Shown here piece by piece: positions 49,163 to 61,073 of a stretch of DNA of 64,000 bases. Under the pieces are notes generated by a model. It made no database searches. It saw only the letters and a list, made by a program, of their open reading frames with translations, and was not told the DNA's origin. The position numbers were made by a program, and so were the translations under genes. Origin of the DNA: Linanthus parryae (Eukaryota; Streptophyta; Magnoliopsida; Ericales; Polemoniaceae); NCBI GenBank assembly GCA_023055425.1, contig JALGPY010000002.1:120416088-120480087 (forward strand), in the 5' to 3' direction. Numbering within the stretch: position 1 is the stretch's first letter; each line of letters starts with the position of its first letter.

Positions 49163-52100
49163 TCAGTTTACTTCTACAAAGAGGTGCGGATACTTCTTTC
49201 TCATTTCATCCTCTGCTTCCCAAGTAGCCTCTTCCGTCTGATGGTTCGCCCACAAAACTTTCACTAGCTTAACGCTCTTGGTACGCGTGTCCCTTGTCTT
49301 GGTATCGAGGATCTTGACAGGATGCTCTTCATATGTCAAAGACGGGTCTAACTCAATTGGTTCGGGATCCAACACGTGAGATGGATCGGGTACGTACTTC
49401 TTCAGCTGTGAAACGTGAAAGACGTTGTGTACTCGTCCCAAATTCGAAGGTAGGTCTAGACGATAAGCAACTTCTCCAATTCTTTCCAGAATATCATATG
49501 GGCCGATAAACTTTGGGCTCAGTTTCCCTTTTTGATTGAATCTTGTTACTCCCTTTGTAGGCGAAACTTTAAGAAACGCTTGTTCACCCACTTGGAACTC
49601 TAATGGTCTCCTTTTCTGATCTGCATAGGACTTTTGTCTGTCTTGTGCTGCCTTCATTCGTTGCTGGATGAGTCGTACTTGATCTGTCATTTCCTCAATC
49701 ATTTGTGGGCCTAACACCACTGTCTCGCTGATGTCACTCCAACATAGAGGTGTCCGGCACTTCCTCCCATACAAAGCTTCGTGGGGTGCCATGCCTATGC
49801 TGGCGTGATAGCTGTTGTTGTAAGAGAACTCTATCAGTGGTAGCTTGTCAACCCATGATCCTTGGAAGTCCATGACATAAGCCCTTAGCATGTCCTCCAA
49901 TGTCTGAATCGTTCTTTCTGTCTGTCCGTCTGTGGATGGGTGGAATGCCGTGCTGAAACGTAATTGGGTCCCCATTGCTTCTTGAAGCGCCTTCCAGAAG
50001 TGAGAGAGAAAGTTAGGGTCTCTGTCAGAAATTATCGAGCTTGGAACTCCATGATACCTCACTATGTTCTTAACATACGCGTCTGCTCTCTGCTCCATGT
50101 TCCATGTATCCTTCATCAGGATGAACCTCGCCGTCTTGGTCAATCGGTCGACTACTACCCATATCTGGTTAAGTCCATTCTTTGATGTTGGCAATGCTGT
50201 CACGAAATCCATGGAAATGGAATCCCACTTCCAAACTGGTACCTCCAACGGCTGAATTAGGCCTCCCATTCTCTTGTGTTCAAACTTCACTTTCTGGCAT
50301 GTTAGACACCGGGCTACGAATTCTGCTACTTCCTTTTTCATGTTGGGCCACCAGAATGTCTTCTTCAAATCCTTGTAGAGTTTGTCGCCTCTAGGGTGTA
50401 CTGAGTAAGGCGTGTTGTGCGCTTCTTGCATCAATTTCTCCTTGGTTTCTGCACACTTTTGTGGCACGCACCATCTTCCTTTGTAGCGTATGCTCCCATC
50501 CTCGTGAATCTGAAAATCTCGGGCTTGTCCTGCTGCAATACTCTTCTTAATTCTCTCGAGTTTGACATCTCCTGCTTGATTACTCCTTATTTCCTCAAAG
50601 AAGTCTGGCACGGCTGTCATACTTCCAAGTAGGTTCTGTATTCCTCCTTGATCCACGGCTTCGATCTCGAGCTTTCTGAATTCGTGGCATAGCCATTCTG
50701 GCAAAACTATCATTGCGTTCAAGGCATGACTCGCCTTTCGATTCAACGCGTCAGCGACTACGTTTGCCTTCCCTTCGTGGTACTGGATATGCAAGTCGTA
50801 GTCCTTGATGATTTCTAGCCATCTCCTTTGTCGGTTGCTCAGTTCCTTCTGCGTGAAGATATACTTTAGGCTGCGGTGATCTGTGTAAAGCTTACAAACT
50901 GTTCCGTACAGGTGATGTCTCCATATCTTTAGCGCGAAAACAATTGCTGCCAACTCCAAGTCGTGAGTAGCATAGTTCTCTTCATGGGGTTTCAGCTGCC
51001 TCGACGCATAGGCAATCACCCTTCTGTCTTGCATGAGTACACACCCTAGCCCCTTCTTTGATGCATCGCTGTATACCTCGAACTCGTCTGAATCATTCGG
51101 TAGAGCCAGAACTGGTGCTGTAGTTAGCTTTTCCTTCAGTGTCTGAAACGCTTCTTCGCAACTTTCGCTCCACTGATATTTTACTGCCTTCTTTGTCAGT
51201 GCTGTCAGTGGCCTAGCAATCTTGGAGAAGTCCTTCACAAAACGCCTGTAGTAACCAGCTAAGCCAAGGAAACTCCTTATCTCGGATACATTCTTCGGTG
51301 TTGGCCAATCTTTGACGGCTGAAATCTTTTCTGGGTCCACTGATATTCCTTCCTTTGAGATGATGTGACCCAGAAATGGAACACGATCCAACCAGAACTC
51401 GCACTTTGACAACTTGGCGTACAATCGTTCTTGTCTCAGAGTTTGCAACACTTCTCTGAGATGTTCCTCGTGATCTTCCTCACTCTTTGAGTACACAAGG
51501 ATGTCATCAATAAAGACGACGACGAAACGATCTAGGAATGACCTCATTACTCGGTTCATCAAATCCATAAACACTGCAGGTGCATTGGTTAAACCAAAAG
51601 GCATCACGGTGAACTCGTAGTGGCCATATCTCGTTCTGAAGGCTGGCTTCGGAATATCCTGCTCGGCCACCCGAAGCTGATGGTACCCTGATCTCAAATC
51701 AATCTTGGAGAAGACACTAGCCCCCTGTAATTGATCGAAGAGGTCATCAATTCGAGGTAGAGGGTACTTGTTCTTGATGGTTGCGCTGTTCAACTCGCGG
51801 TAGTCAATGCATAGCCTTAAGCTTCCATCTTTCTTCTTCACAAAAAGCACTGGTGCTCCCCAGGGTGACGCACTTGGTCGTATGTACCCCTTATCTAGGA
51901 GTTCTTGTAATTGCTCCTTTAGCTCCTTCAGTTCTGCTGGTGCCATCCGGTATGGCGCTTTTGAGATTGGCGCGGTTCCTGGAGCTAAGTCCAAAGTAAA
52001 CTCCAATTCTCTTCTTGGTGGCATTCCTGGAATCTCGTCTGGGAATACGTCAGGAAATTCCCTTACAACTCGTATCTCTTCTAGAACATTCTCCTTCTTG

Positions 52101-53449
52101 GAAACGTCTTGGATGTAACATAGATAAGCAGAGTTCCCTTTCTTCACTTGGTTGACTATGGTCAGTGCTGACACTAGTCTAACACAAGGCTCCTTCTTGA
52201 TTCCACGGTAAGAGATTCTCTCCCCGTTGGGTCCTCTTAACCGAACCTTCTGATCATGACAATCAATGACGGCTCGATATTTACCAAGCCAATCCATCCC
52301 TAGGATGACGTCTATGCCTCGAAGATCAAACTTAATCAAGTCTGCAGGCAAGGTGTATGCTAGGATTTTCACTCCTACCCCTTCAAATACGGTGTCACAT
52401 ACTGTTATTTGGCCAGTGGGAGTTGCTACTGGAATAGATTTCTTAGCACACTTATCCAAACTCAATTTCTCAGCGAATGATGATGATATGAATGAGTATG
52501 ATGCACCAGAATCAAATAATATAAAAGCTGATTGCTCATGGGTAAGGAAAGTACCCGTGACAACTCCATAAGCAGCATCAGCCTCTGCCTTGGTCATGAC
52601 AGCAATCCTCCCCGCATTTGCATTCTGTGCTCCAGCTCCTCCTGCACCAGCTACATTGTTGTTGGTACTGCCCTGACCAGCATTGTTGTTACGGTTCTGA
52701 GCTCCATGTTGTCCTGCATTCCCCTGGTTGTAGTTTGGTTGCCGTCCATAGCCATCTCCCTGGTTGTTGCGGTTTCCAGGGTTCCTGTTCCCATATCCGA
52801 TCTGCAGGATCCCAGGTTGCTGGTTCCCATACTGCTGGTGGTTTCCCAGATAGTTGTTCTGGGGTTGCCTCTGATAGTTTCCCCCTTGGTTCCTTTGTTG
52901 GTTCCTGGCTGGTGGAGCTAGACATTCATAGCCTCGATGCCCTCTCCTACCACAGTTGTGGCATACGACTAGATTCCCCATACAGTCAACTCCAGGGTGG
53001 TTTTGCTGGCATCGCTTGCAGTGGTAGCGGCGAACTGGCTGAGTTATCTGATTCTGCTGGTTTCCCCTGGTCTGATTGTTTCCTCCACTGTGGGACTTGA
53101 ACCTCTTGTCTCTTGATGAATTGCTGCTGCTCCCTGCCTCATCCGCCTTGCGTTTCCCACGAACCTCATCCTTAATCTCTTGGATTTGCCACATGTCAGC
53201 TGCCCGGTCATAGGCTTCGTGCAAGGTGTCGTAAGTCCTGCTGCGCATAATTTTCTGCAGCTGGAGATGCAGGCCTCCAATGAACTTTTCTACCTTGCTT
53301 TCTTCATCAGGTACCGTGTTTCCCGCGAATCTGGACAACTCCACGAATTTCTCGAAATAGTCCGTCACTGAGCCGTTTCCCTGCTTCAGATTTTGGAACT
53401 CGTTGTACATCCTTGTCCTGACATGGCTTGGATAGAACCTTGATCTCAT
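49163..53449 (-). CDS. Chromovirus gag-pol polyprotein (after the amber codon), 1428 codons
   Basis: Retrotransposon polyprotein for capsid and replication by reverse transcription. In order: rest of the capsid domain; CCHC knuckle [14 protein letters not shown] (about residues 162-175); protease with LFDSGAS (about 310); reverse transcriptase with [16 protein letters not shown] and the catalytic [11 protein letters not shown] (about 645); RNase H with [15 protein letters not shown] (about 795). Integrase follows with its HHCC finger near 1010-1060, core blocks SMDFVTALP and ISDRDPNF (about 1140) and the Glu in DGQTERTIQ. The C-terminal chromodomain-like segment is [18 protein letters not shown] (about 1390-1415). 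All catalytic residues visible are intact. The true frame extends upstream of 53449 to the TAG at 53513. It needs either read-through or a helper copy for full gag. Confidence 0.95.
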   Translation of the reverse strand: MRSRFYPSHVRTRMYNEFQNLKQGNGSVTDYFEKFVELSRFAGNTVPDEESKVEKFIGGLHLQLQKIMRSRTYDTLHEAYDRAADMWQIQEIKDEVRGKRKADEAGSSSNSSRDKRFKSHSGGNNQTRGNQQNQITQPVRRYHCKRCQQNHPGVDCMGNLVVCHNCGRRGHRGYECLAPPARNQQRNQGGNYQRQPQNNYLGNHQQYGNQQPGILQIGYGNRNPGNRNNQGDGYGRQPNYNQGNAGQHGAQNRNNNAGQGSTNNNVAGAGGAGAQNANAGRIAVMTKAEADAAYGVVTGTFLTHEQSAFILFDSGASYSFISSSFAEKLSLDKCAKKSIPVATPTGQITVCDTVFEGVGVKILAYTLPADLIKFDLRGIDVILGMDWLGKYRAVIDCHDQKVRLRGPNGERISYRGIKKEPCVRLVSALTIVNQVKKGNSAYLCYIQDVSKKENVLEEIRVVREFPDVFPDEIPGMPPRRELEFTLDLAPGTAPISKAPYRMAPAELKELKEQLQELLDKGYIRPSASPWGAPVLFVKKKDGSLRLCIDYRELNSATIKNKYPLPRIDDLFDQLQGASVFSKIDLRSGYHQLRVAEQDIPKPAFRTRYGHYEFTVMPFGLTNAPAVFMDLMNRVMRSFLDRFVVVFIDDILVYSKSEEDHEEHLREVLQTLRQERLYAKLSKCEFWLDRVPFLGHIISKEGISVDPEKISAVKDWPTPKNVSEIRSFLGLAGYYRRFVKDFSKIARPLTALTKKAVKYQWSESCEEAFQTLKEKLTTAPVLALPNDSDEFEVYSDASKKGLGCVLMQDRRVIAYASRQLKPHEENYATHDLELAAIVFALKIWRHHLYGTVCKLYTDHRSLKYIFTQKELSNRQRRWLEIIKDYDLHIQYHEGKANVVADALNRKASHALNAMIVLPEWLCHEFRKLEIEAVDQGGIQNLLGSMTAVPDFFEEIRSNQAGDVKLERIKKSIAAGQARDFQIHEDGSIRYKGRWCVPQKCAETKEKLMQEAHNTPYSVHPRGDKLYKDLKKTFWWPNMKKEVAEFVARCLTCQKVKFEHKRMGGLIQPLEVPVWKWDSISMDFVTALPTSKNGLNQIWVVVDRLTKTARFILMKDTWNMEQRADAYVKNIVRYHGVPSSIISDRDPNFLSHFWKALQEAMGTQLRFSTAFHPSTDGQTERTIQTLEDMLRAYVMDFQGSWVDKLPLIEFSYNNSYHASIGMAPHEALYGRKCRTPLCWSDISETVVLGPQMIEEMTDQVRLIQQRMKAAQDRQKSYADQKRRPLEFQVGEQAFLKVSPTKGVTRFNQKGKLSPKFIGPYDILERIGEVAYRLDLPSNLGRVHNVFHVSQLKKYVPDPSHVLDPEPIELDPSLTYEEHPVKILDTKTRDTRTKSVKLVKVLWANHQTEEATWEAEDEMRKKYPHLFVEVN

Positions 53450-53512
53450 AGCAGCCTTGAAAGCTTCCCAACCAAAGTTGGGTCGAGCCAGTAGGACCTC
53501 ATGGTTGGTTGT

Positions 53513-53836
53513 CTACCAATGTCCCGCCTTTCCAGTCAAGTGAGGGGCTGCACAGATAACCTTTTGGTCTTCAGGGCATTGGACAACTCTTAGTATCTTC
53601 TCGAAATTCGTGATCCAATCCTCCAACTCAGTGGGGTCCTCCTTTCCTGCAAACTCGCGAGGATTATGATCCGCTATCTTCTTGGAATAGCTTCGCTCTT
53701 CGCGCTCCTCATTTCTAGCAATGATTCTGGCCATTTGGGTGACCAGTTGAGCCATCTCCTGCGGGTTGTCTCCTCCAGCTGCCATTTGTCTTTGGTGGGC
53801 TCTCCTGGTGTAGTGTCGCAGGGGTCTATCAGTCAT
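53513..53836 (-). pseudogene. gag N-terminal part of the chromovirus, ended by an in-frame TAG
   Basis: Begins MTDRPLRHYTRR and includes ADHNPREFAGKEDPTELEDW, the typical start of a Gypsy capsid domain. It runs 107 codons to TAG at 53515-53513 inside KAGHW/TTNHEV. The same frame continues without any other stop for the remaining gag-pol (down to 49163), so the amber codon is the only break. A Trp codon with one base change is the simplest origin. Read-through is possible in principle but is not a known feature of this group. Confidence 0.85.
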
Positions 53837-54342
53837 ATTCCTACACTAACACATATTATATTATCGCTTATTCTATCATGGGGTAATACCTAAGACGATT
53901 TATATTGTAAAACATGATGTTTATCAACATTGCAAAAGATTCATATATGTCACGAACTTCATACGCATATTTATCAAAATAGCATGGCTATCTCACAAAG
54001 GAATAATGTATAAAGTTGCACACAAATTTTCATCAACTTATTTTCATTGCAGAACCAAATCTCAAACTTTATAATACTCATCCTCCATCATGGGAGTAAT
54101 ATCATCCCCATGGCCAGACAAGTAAAAGTGTTCTCTTATATGTATCTCATAATCAGGCCAACCAATTAACACATGATAAAAAAAACTGAAAATGTCTCTC
54201 CCGAGGGGAAAGAAAGGTCGCGGGTGGGTGGGACTAAATAAAACACAGGCTACCCATAACCCCAAGCGGCTTGTCAAATTTTAAATTTCTTACCCTAAAT
54301 TCATTTTATATTACCCTACAGGTTTTAATTCCTTTTTGGATT
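53837..54342 (-). other. 5' leader of the chromovirus
   Basis: About 500 bases between primer-binding site and gag start without a supported open frame. It would carry packaging and translation signals. A short antisense-free ORF at 54277-54062 is not supported. Confidence 0.7.
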
Positions 54343-54358
54343 GTCCGCTCTGATACCA
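54343..54358 (-). promoter_or_regulatory. Primer-binding site of the chromovirus
   Basis: On the coding strand the bases after the LTR terminus read GGTGGTATCAGAGCGGA, matching the initiator tRNA-Met consensus TGGTATCAGAGC exactly. Confidence 0.93.
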
Positions 54359-54360
54359 CC

Positions 54361-57300
54361 TGTAACACCCCTCGATTCCCGAGCCTTCCGTTCCGGACCG
54401 GAGAGCCCGAGAGGGTGCTACTCAAAATGAATTGGCGGAAATCGAGAACAAAACACTTCCATAGTTATATATTGCAAACCATAATTGTCTTAAACATGAA
54501 ACATAACATACTATTAAACAGAACGATTGTCTAGGTGCGTCTTTTATTTAGTACTAACATAACTAGGTGAGTCCGCGATCCCTTAAGCCGAGCTTCCTTC
54601 ACCTAGACCTGCGGGGGAAAGAAACAAGACCGCAGTTTTTCCAAAGTCAGCACAAAATGCTGAATAAAAAAACACCCAAACATGTAAACCGGATAAGAGG
54701 TATATTTTTCTTTTAAATAAAGAGGATAATTTAGAAGTAACCAAACATGTTATTGAAATTGACCAAATATGAGAAGTATAAATTTTCAACTCTTTACTTA
54801 GCGTTCTCAAACCATTCTCAGTGTATAATAAGGAGAAAATCATCAATTCTCATCATATCCACAATTAGGGGATTCTCAAAATATCAATTCTTCCATCTTT
54901 CACATGAAAAACCAGATTTATTATTTAGTTGTAGCGGGGAACGAACCAATCCATCGCAATAATCCATCACAGTATCTCATAAGTAACCAACCATATCCCA
55001 TGCATCCAAGACCTTAAGTGCCGGCACCCCACTAAGACTTCTTGCGGAGAGGTGAGTACATGGAGCAGCTCGGGGCTAATTGCAACCGAGCAAAATATCA
55101 CAATATAAAAGTATCCAAATATGGTTCCACCGCACAACTGTTTCCACTTTACGTCATTACGTATTATTAATTCCGTGTGATAGTTTCTAAAGAATCATTT
55201 AGACAAGTATTAGAAATCTCAAGTCGAACACGTATGACACAAATAACATTTTGAGACGTAAATCACAAAATATTTAGACACGAACGGAGGACGGGCACAC
55301 TAGGTAAGGCATATTTACTTACCTCGAGTAGCAAGACAATTAGCACAACAAAGCCTCTACGGATAAACGAATCCCTCGTCTACGAACTCGTCACCTACAA
55401 TTTATAATTTCTAAATTAATTACAAATCCAAAGTGTGCAAGTATGCTATGCGAAATTTCTCTAAGTCTTATTTGAAATTACTCCCCATTATCCCCATTAA
55501 TTATTAGCATGTACAATTGTATTTCTCTCATAAAATCACTATTTATATATATAAATACTAACTCTTAAAGTTTATTAAGTAATAAATCGCATATTAAATT
55601 TATACCCTCTAATATTTAGAAAATAAAATAATCTATTTTACAACACATTTATTTGTAAGTGACCAAAAAAAATTTATTCAACTAATTTACTTATTGCTAG
55701 TTATTTATTATAATATATATATATATATATACTATTAAAGAATTAAACTTATAAATAAAACTCACAAAAATGTTTGTTCAAATAAAACAAGTGTTTAGTC
55801 TCACACAATTATAACTTAATTTTGGAGAAATCAATATCTAATATATATAATAATAAGGCTTTAGCTATTTATAAATAGAGGATTTTTCTTTAAAAGTAAT
55901 TTTCCTATTTAACTTTCTAACTTATTTTATTTTATCAATTTTGAACAAATAACATATTTACTAAAATCACAAATTTATAAGTACTTGAAATATTTACTTA
56001 GTCACACTAAATTATATGATTAAAGAAATAGATATTTTATCTTGCTTATTTTTCAATAAAACAACAATATCTCATAAATAATACATATATATAACTTTAA
56101 ATAGCAAAAAATATCTTTTATATAAGTAAAACAATATCTAGAAATATTATAAATAAATTCCAATACAAAAATGCATTTTTAATTTTATATTATATTCGCA
56201 GTTTATGTAAATACTAAATAGATCCCCAACTTTTCATTAATGACAAGAAATGACCTCCCAATAACCAAAAACAGTTTCAACATGTTATACTAGCCACCCC
56301 TAACTTCTCTGAAAATACAAGAACAACCCCCAACATGAACAAGCATGAATCCAACAACCTGATTCGATCTAGAGCTAATAAAATCATGTTTCGATTATCA
56401 CAAATGAATCAGAGGGTGATTTAGGAGTTACCCAAGCGAAAAATCGCGAGAAACGGTCAAGATTTGAGTCCGGTTGGGTTTGCCGTCGATGGTGGCCGGC
56501 GGTGATGGTCAATTCCGGCGATTGAGGCGTCCTCTGCTTCGATTGGCACCGGCAAAAGCGTCATCGGGCCTCATGGATTCGTTTGGGACTGATTTCAGCG
56601 AATGGGTAGCGCCGGGTGGTCCGGGCCGAGCTCCTCGCCGGCGTTAATGGCTGCCGGCGGCTTGTGGGTGGCTCTGGGCTTTCTGCAGCGATGGGCTGCT
56701 GCTGTGGCTCCTCCTTGGTTCATGACAGAGAGAGGATGATGGTGGTGAGGTCGAAACAGGGGGAGACAGAGAGGTGCAGGTGGTGGTGGCGGTGTTTCTC
56801 GCCGTCGGGGCTTCGCCGGAGATGGCAGCGGCTTGAGCCGCTGCTGTTTCTGCTGGGTTTTTCGCCGGAGGGAGAGAGAGAGAGAGATCTGGGGGAGGGC
56901 AGAGAGGAACAAGTGGTGGTGGTTCACCGTCGGGAACAGCGGCAGCCTTGTGCCGCTGCTCTGTTTTCGCCGGCCGAAAACAGAGGGCAGAGAGGGAGAC
57001 AGGGAGAGAGGTCGGGGGTGGTGAGAGGGAGAGAGTGAGGTGGTGGCTGTGGTGGTGGAGTTGGTGCCGGTGGTGGAGGGTGTGATGGTGTTGGTGGTGG
57101 CGACGGGTGAGATGAGGGAGGGGAGGGTCTGCTGTGTTTTGAAGGAGGAGATGAAGGAGAAGACAGATTTCTCTTGATTTTTGGGAGATCAGCAGAGGAG
57201 TTGGCGTGAGATTGGGAGAAGCTGATCCCAAATTTTCTATTCCTTTTTTTTTCTAATTATTTAATTCACTATAATAATTTATCCCCTAGGTGTTGGACTT

Positions 57301-57430
57301 TCTTCAAACTACAACTATCGCCCCCCTAAAATAACTAGTTTATCTTTACTTAAACTACAAATATCTCCCCAATTCACATTTAAGCTCACGAATTGCTATT
57401 AATTTACCCGTATAAAAACGGGGTATTACA
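54361..57430 (-). repeat. 5' LTR of the chromovirus (3.07 kb)
   Basis: Nearly identical to the 3' LTR and lacking the tandem unit described there. Because the element is on the minus strand, this right-hand copy supplies the promoter. Its GC-rich part (56500-57130) is the U3/R-proximal side relative to transcription toward lower coordinates. Confidence 0.95.
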
Positions 57431-57465
57431 CCTTGTGTTTTGTTTTGTATTTTTTTGTTGTTGTT

Positions 57466-57466
<1 letters not shown>

Positions 57467-57511
<45 letters not shown>
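57467..57511. repeat. Poly-T run of 45 bases
   Basis: Uninterrupted T tract 32 bases right of the chromovirus target duplication, preceded by TTGTTGTTG. Length is probably unstable. Confidence 0.95.
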
Positions 57512-57512
<1 letters not shown>

Positions 57513-57549
57513 AGAGAAGGCCTTTTGTGTTTTAGTTTAGATTAAAAAA

Positions 57550-58462
57550 AGGTGCTGATAATTACAGCACAATAAATACTAATCACATCACAAATTAGTG
57601 AACGATGACACAATTCCCTCTTAGTTACATCACACCACAGTTTCACTTTCTTGCTTTTCCACTCCGTTCTCTCTGAGAACATATCCACACACTGTCACAC
57701 CACCAACTCTCTAACACACAACACTCCCCAAAGCCGGTCGCCTTAATGCCAGAGCATCTCGAGAAGAGGTCGTTTAGAATAGCCAGATCAGCCACAGAAA
57801 TATTTCGGTCAAAGAATCCACCAAAGTTAGATTTGCAAGAGATGCATAAATTAAGACCAAGAAGCCATATAAATCAGTTTCCACCTTCTGCCATATGGAA
57901 CAAATTCGACGGTGCCACAAAATTTGATGTCCTTGTTCTTAACCATGTCAACAACTGGTTTATATCTCCACATTTTTCTTCTGAATTGTCAATTTTGTTT
58001 CAACGCATATTGCGACTAGCCCAGATCTTGATTTGTGGTTCCAATTTGCAACACTAAGGAGCCGGAGGAAGGGGCAGAGATTACAGAGGGTACTTCAAGG
58101 GGGTTCTATAGTTTACTTGTATTGGATACTGGTAATGGTGAATCATTGTAGTATGAACACAAACTCTCCCAAGTCCATGAATTGGGTCATTCAAATAGAC
58201 AAATAGTGACGGGTCCAGAGTTGTTATGGTTTTGTGTAGACCCTAGAGATGGTGAGATGGTTAAAGTGGTGTGACCTGTGGTGCGAGTGATGGTGGTTCA
58301 TTAGTTACAATTGGGAAGAGTAGGAGAGAGAGACGTCCTGTAGATAGGTCAAGGCGAAAGCAATGTTCGTAAGGATTAATAGATGTTATTAAAGGTATTA
58401 TGGCCAATTTAAAATTACTTGTGCTGTAATTAGTGTTTATTGTGCTGTAATTATCGGCACCC
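57550..58462. mobile_element. Non-autonomous element with ~40-bp terminal inverted repeats
   Basis: Left end GGTGCTGATAATTACAGCAC and right end inverted GGTGCCGATAATTACAGCAC continue with AATAAAYACTAAT on both sides. The flanks TTAAAAAAA and CTAAAAAAA agree in 8 of 9 positions, suggesting a 9-bp Mutator-type duplication, though an A-run makes this weak. Inside is an open frame of 103 codons (57746-58054, plus) with no domain that I recognise. Confidence 0.75.
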
Positions 58463-58855
58463 TAAAAAAAAGTAAATTCGGAAAGATTTATTGATCAATG
58501 ACAAAAATCCCAACTTGTTAGTTGGATCAGTTCATATATCGGGAAACTTTTTAATTCGAAATCACACAACAATTAAAATAACAACAGACGAGGGATCTAT
58601 GAAGTGAATCATGTAAAAAAAAGACCCCCTTTTGCATGATATACCTAATTTGTCATACATTTCACTTTGACTTTTACCACTGTTAATCGGATAACTTACC
58701 CAGAGATTTGACGAGCAAAAAAGACGATGCAAAAAGAATAAGAAGCAGATTTCTGAAGTTAAATCGGCTTGTTAATGATTTGATTAATATAAATTCTCCT
58801 ACTGCTTTTGACAATTTCAAAACTCATAAAAATTATCTTAACTATTTGTTAGATT

Positions 58856-60235
58856 GTGAGGAACTTCATTGGGTGTAACGAGCCAAATTTTCGATGGTTA
58901 AAAGGAGATAAAAATACTAAGTTTTTTCACGCCTGTATCAAATTTAGGAAAACCATAACTCAATTTGGTCCATCAAAAATTCCTCAGGGGAAGTGTTCAC
59001 TGACCATCCACATTGTGAATGCTTTTCAAATCATTTCGCACAAATTTACTCAGCTCCTTCCCTTTCTCTAACTGATCTTTATAATGAAAATCAAAATGAT
59101 GTAGCTTTCAATCTCCTTTTTAATGTTACAAATACACTTTCTGTTGAACAAAAAAATTTCCTTGTATCCCCTTTTACTGCGGATGAAGTCAAATCCGCCG
59201 TCTTCTCTATGGGTCCTCTAAAGTCTCCTGGTTCGGATGATATCCCGGCTGTTTTTGTTTTTCCAAAAAAGTTGGCATGTCATCTCCACCTCAATTACTT
59301 CAGCAGTTCTTTCGATTCAAAATTCTGGGCACATACTTAAGGAAATAAATAGAGCGTTTATTGCACTTATTCCTAAAAATGATAATCAACAATCAGTAAA
59401 TGACTTTCGCCCAGTTAGCCTTTGTAATATTTTTTACAAAACCATAGCAAAACTACTAGCTAATCGCTTAAAAACTGTTCTACCCAATCTCATTTACTCC
59501 CACCAAAATGGGTTTGTTCCCGATCGTCTCATTCAAGATAATATTTTTATTGCTCAAGATCTTGTCTATACTCTCTACTCTTGTAAAAAATATGGCCAGC
59601 CCCGTTATGCAGCTTTAAAAATAGATATTTCTAAAGCTTTTGATAGACTTCGTTGGGATTTTCTCTACCACACTCTTCATCAAATGCTCTTTCCCACTCG
59701 CTTTATAGATTTAATAATGCAATGTCTTACAACTGTTCAATATTCTATTCTAGTTAACGGCTCCCCTTCTCCGTTTTTTAAACCTCATACAGGACTTCGA
59801 TAAGGAGACCCCCTGTCTCCTTTTATTTTCATCATTGCAGCCGAAGTTTTGTCCTCTACTATTTTAAAAGAAAAAGAAGATCTTTTAATTGAGGGTGTTC
59901 GATACGGCAGGCGAAACTCAAATATTACTCACCTACAATTTGCTGATGTCAGTCTTTTTTTTTTCAGGATTACAGACTCAGTGGGCCCTTGGCTTCGTAA
60001 CTTACTTCGTGACTGCAATCGACAATCGGGCCAAGACATTAATTTCATTAAATCATCCATGGTCATCAGTCCTAATTGCTCTTCATTAACCAAATATATT
60101 TTATCACAGCAACTAGGAATCACTGAAAAACCTGATTGAGGAAAATATTTAGGTGTCCATCTAGTCAATGACATGCGACATAATGTAAACATTAATAATA
60201 CCCTGTCTAAAATAAAAAAGTCTGCGTAGGATGGC
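58856..60235 (+). pseudogene. LINE reverse transcriptase (broken)
   Basis: Reads RWLKGDKNTKFFHA, then SPGSDDIPA, then FIALIPKNDNQQSVNDFRPV with SLCNIFYKTIAKLLANRLK. These are followed by HQNGFVPDRLIQDNI and KIDISKAFDRLRWDFL (catalytic Asp), a PLSPFIFI block and LQFADVSLFF, in which the second Asp of the FADD box is Val. Then comes KYLGVHL. There is a frameshift near 59071-59330 and a TAA at 59801 in GLR/GDPLSP (probably from CAA). Cannot encode an active enzyme. Confidence 0.9.
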
Positions 60236-60268
60236 ATAGTTGCCTTTTAAATAAAGCTGGTCGTCTAA

Positions 60269-61070
60269 GGGCATGGTCACCCGTTGAGGCACCATGGCAG
60301 GAGGCAAGGGGCTCTGGGGCTCTAGGTCAAGACACTGTTCACTGTTTTTTGAAGCCTGTTTCCACCCGTCTGGGGCAGGGGGAGAGGCAAGACACTGTTC
60401 ACTATTAAAAAAATACTGTATTTTGTGTTTTAGTAATACTTTTACTTATGTAATGAAAATATTATGTTTTAATTACTATAATAAGTGTAAAATATATTTA
60501 AAATATATATTTTTGTATTACAATTTGTGCTTATTATAAATATTTTTTATAACTATAATGTAATAATATGTGATAAAAATCAGATATGTAATATCAGTTT
60601 TTGAAATAGTTTCTGAAAACTGTTTTTGAAAACAGTTTTTAAAAACAGTTTTTGAAAACAGTTTTTAAAAACAATTGAAAGCAGTTTTTGAAAACAGATT
60701 TTGAAAAAAGATCTTGAAAACAATTTTTGCAAACTGTTATGAAACAGTTTGTTTTCAACTTTTGCAAACTTTTTTTGAAAACAATTTTTTCCAGATTTTT
60801 CAAACAAATTATTTAAATAGTTTTTTTTCAGTGTTTTTGCAAATTATTTGTCAAAAAACTAATATTTGAGGGGGAAAAGTGGGTGGATTGTCTATGTGGC
60901 ATTGGGGCTAGAAGGCAAGGCAAGAGACTAGAATTGCCCAACCCATTGCCTTGGGGCAACTCTAGCCTTGGCAAGAATGTCTTGGTGGAGAGGTGAATAG
61001 TGAGAAAATGGGGGTTGGGAGGGCTAAAATGAGGTGGTGCCTTGGCTAAAAGGGCTCGGTGGACATGCCC
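60269..61070. mobile_element. Harbinger/Tourist-like MITE nested in the LINE
   Basis: Ends GGGCATGGTCACC and inverted GGGCATGTCCACC, flanked by the 3-bp duplication TAA (60266-60268 and 61071-61073). When removed, the LINE text runs on from AGRL to LKSVVSSLLVYPMS, as in other plant L1 elements. The middle (60595-60830) consists of imperfect ~16-bp repeats of GAAAACAGTTTTT. No transposase. Confidence 0.88.
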
Positions 61071-61073
61071 TAA

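Larger units (their letters stand above)
45812..57430 (-). mobile_element. Near-intact Ty3/Gypsy chromovirus, Tekay/Del type, 11.6 kb
   Basis: Two long LTRs (45812-48921 and 54361-57430) enclose a minus-strand gag-pol. The 5-bp target duplication CCTTG is perfect (45807-45811 and 57431-57435). On the coding strand both LTRs start TGTAATACCCCG and end GGGGTGTTACA. A primer-binding site follows the right LTR and a polypurine tract precedes the left LTR. Long LTRs plus a C-terminal chromodomain after integrase place it in the Tekay/Del group. Sampling the first ~480 bases of the LTRs by eye gives about 11 substitutions, so the insertion is fairly young. One amber codon in gag and perhaps no other disabling lesion. 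Confidence 0.96.

Noticed and set aside
49964..53371. Plus-strand open frames across the chromovirus
   Set aside because: They are antisense shadows of the 1428-codon gag-pol and show no independent domain.
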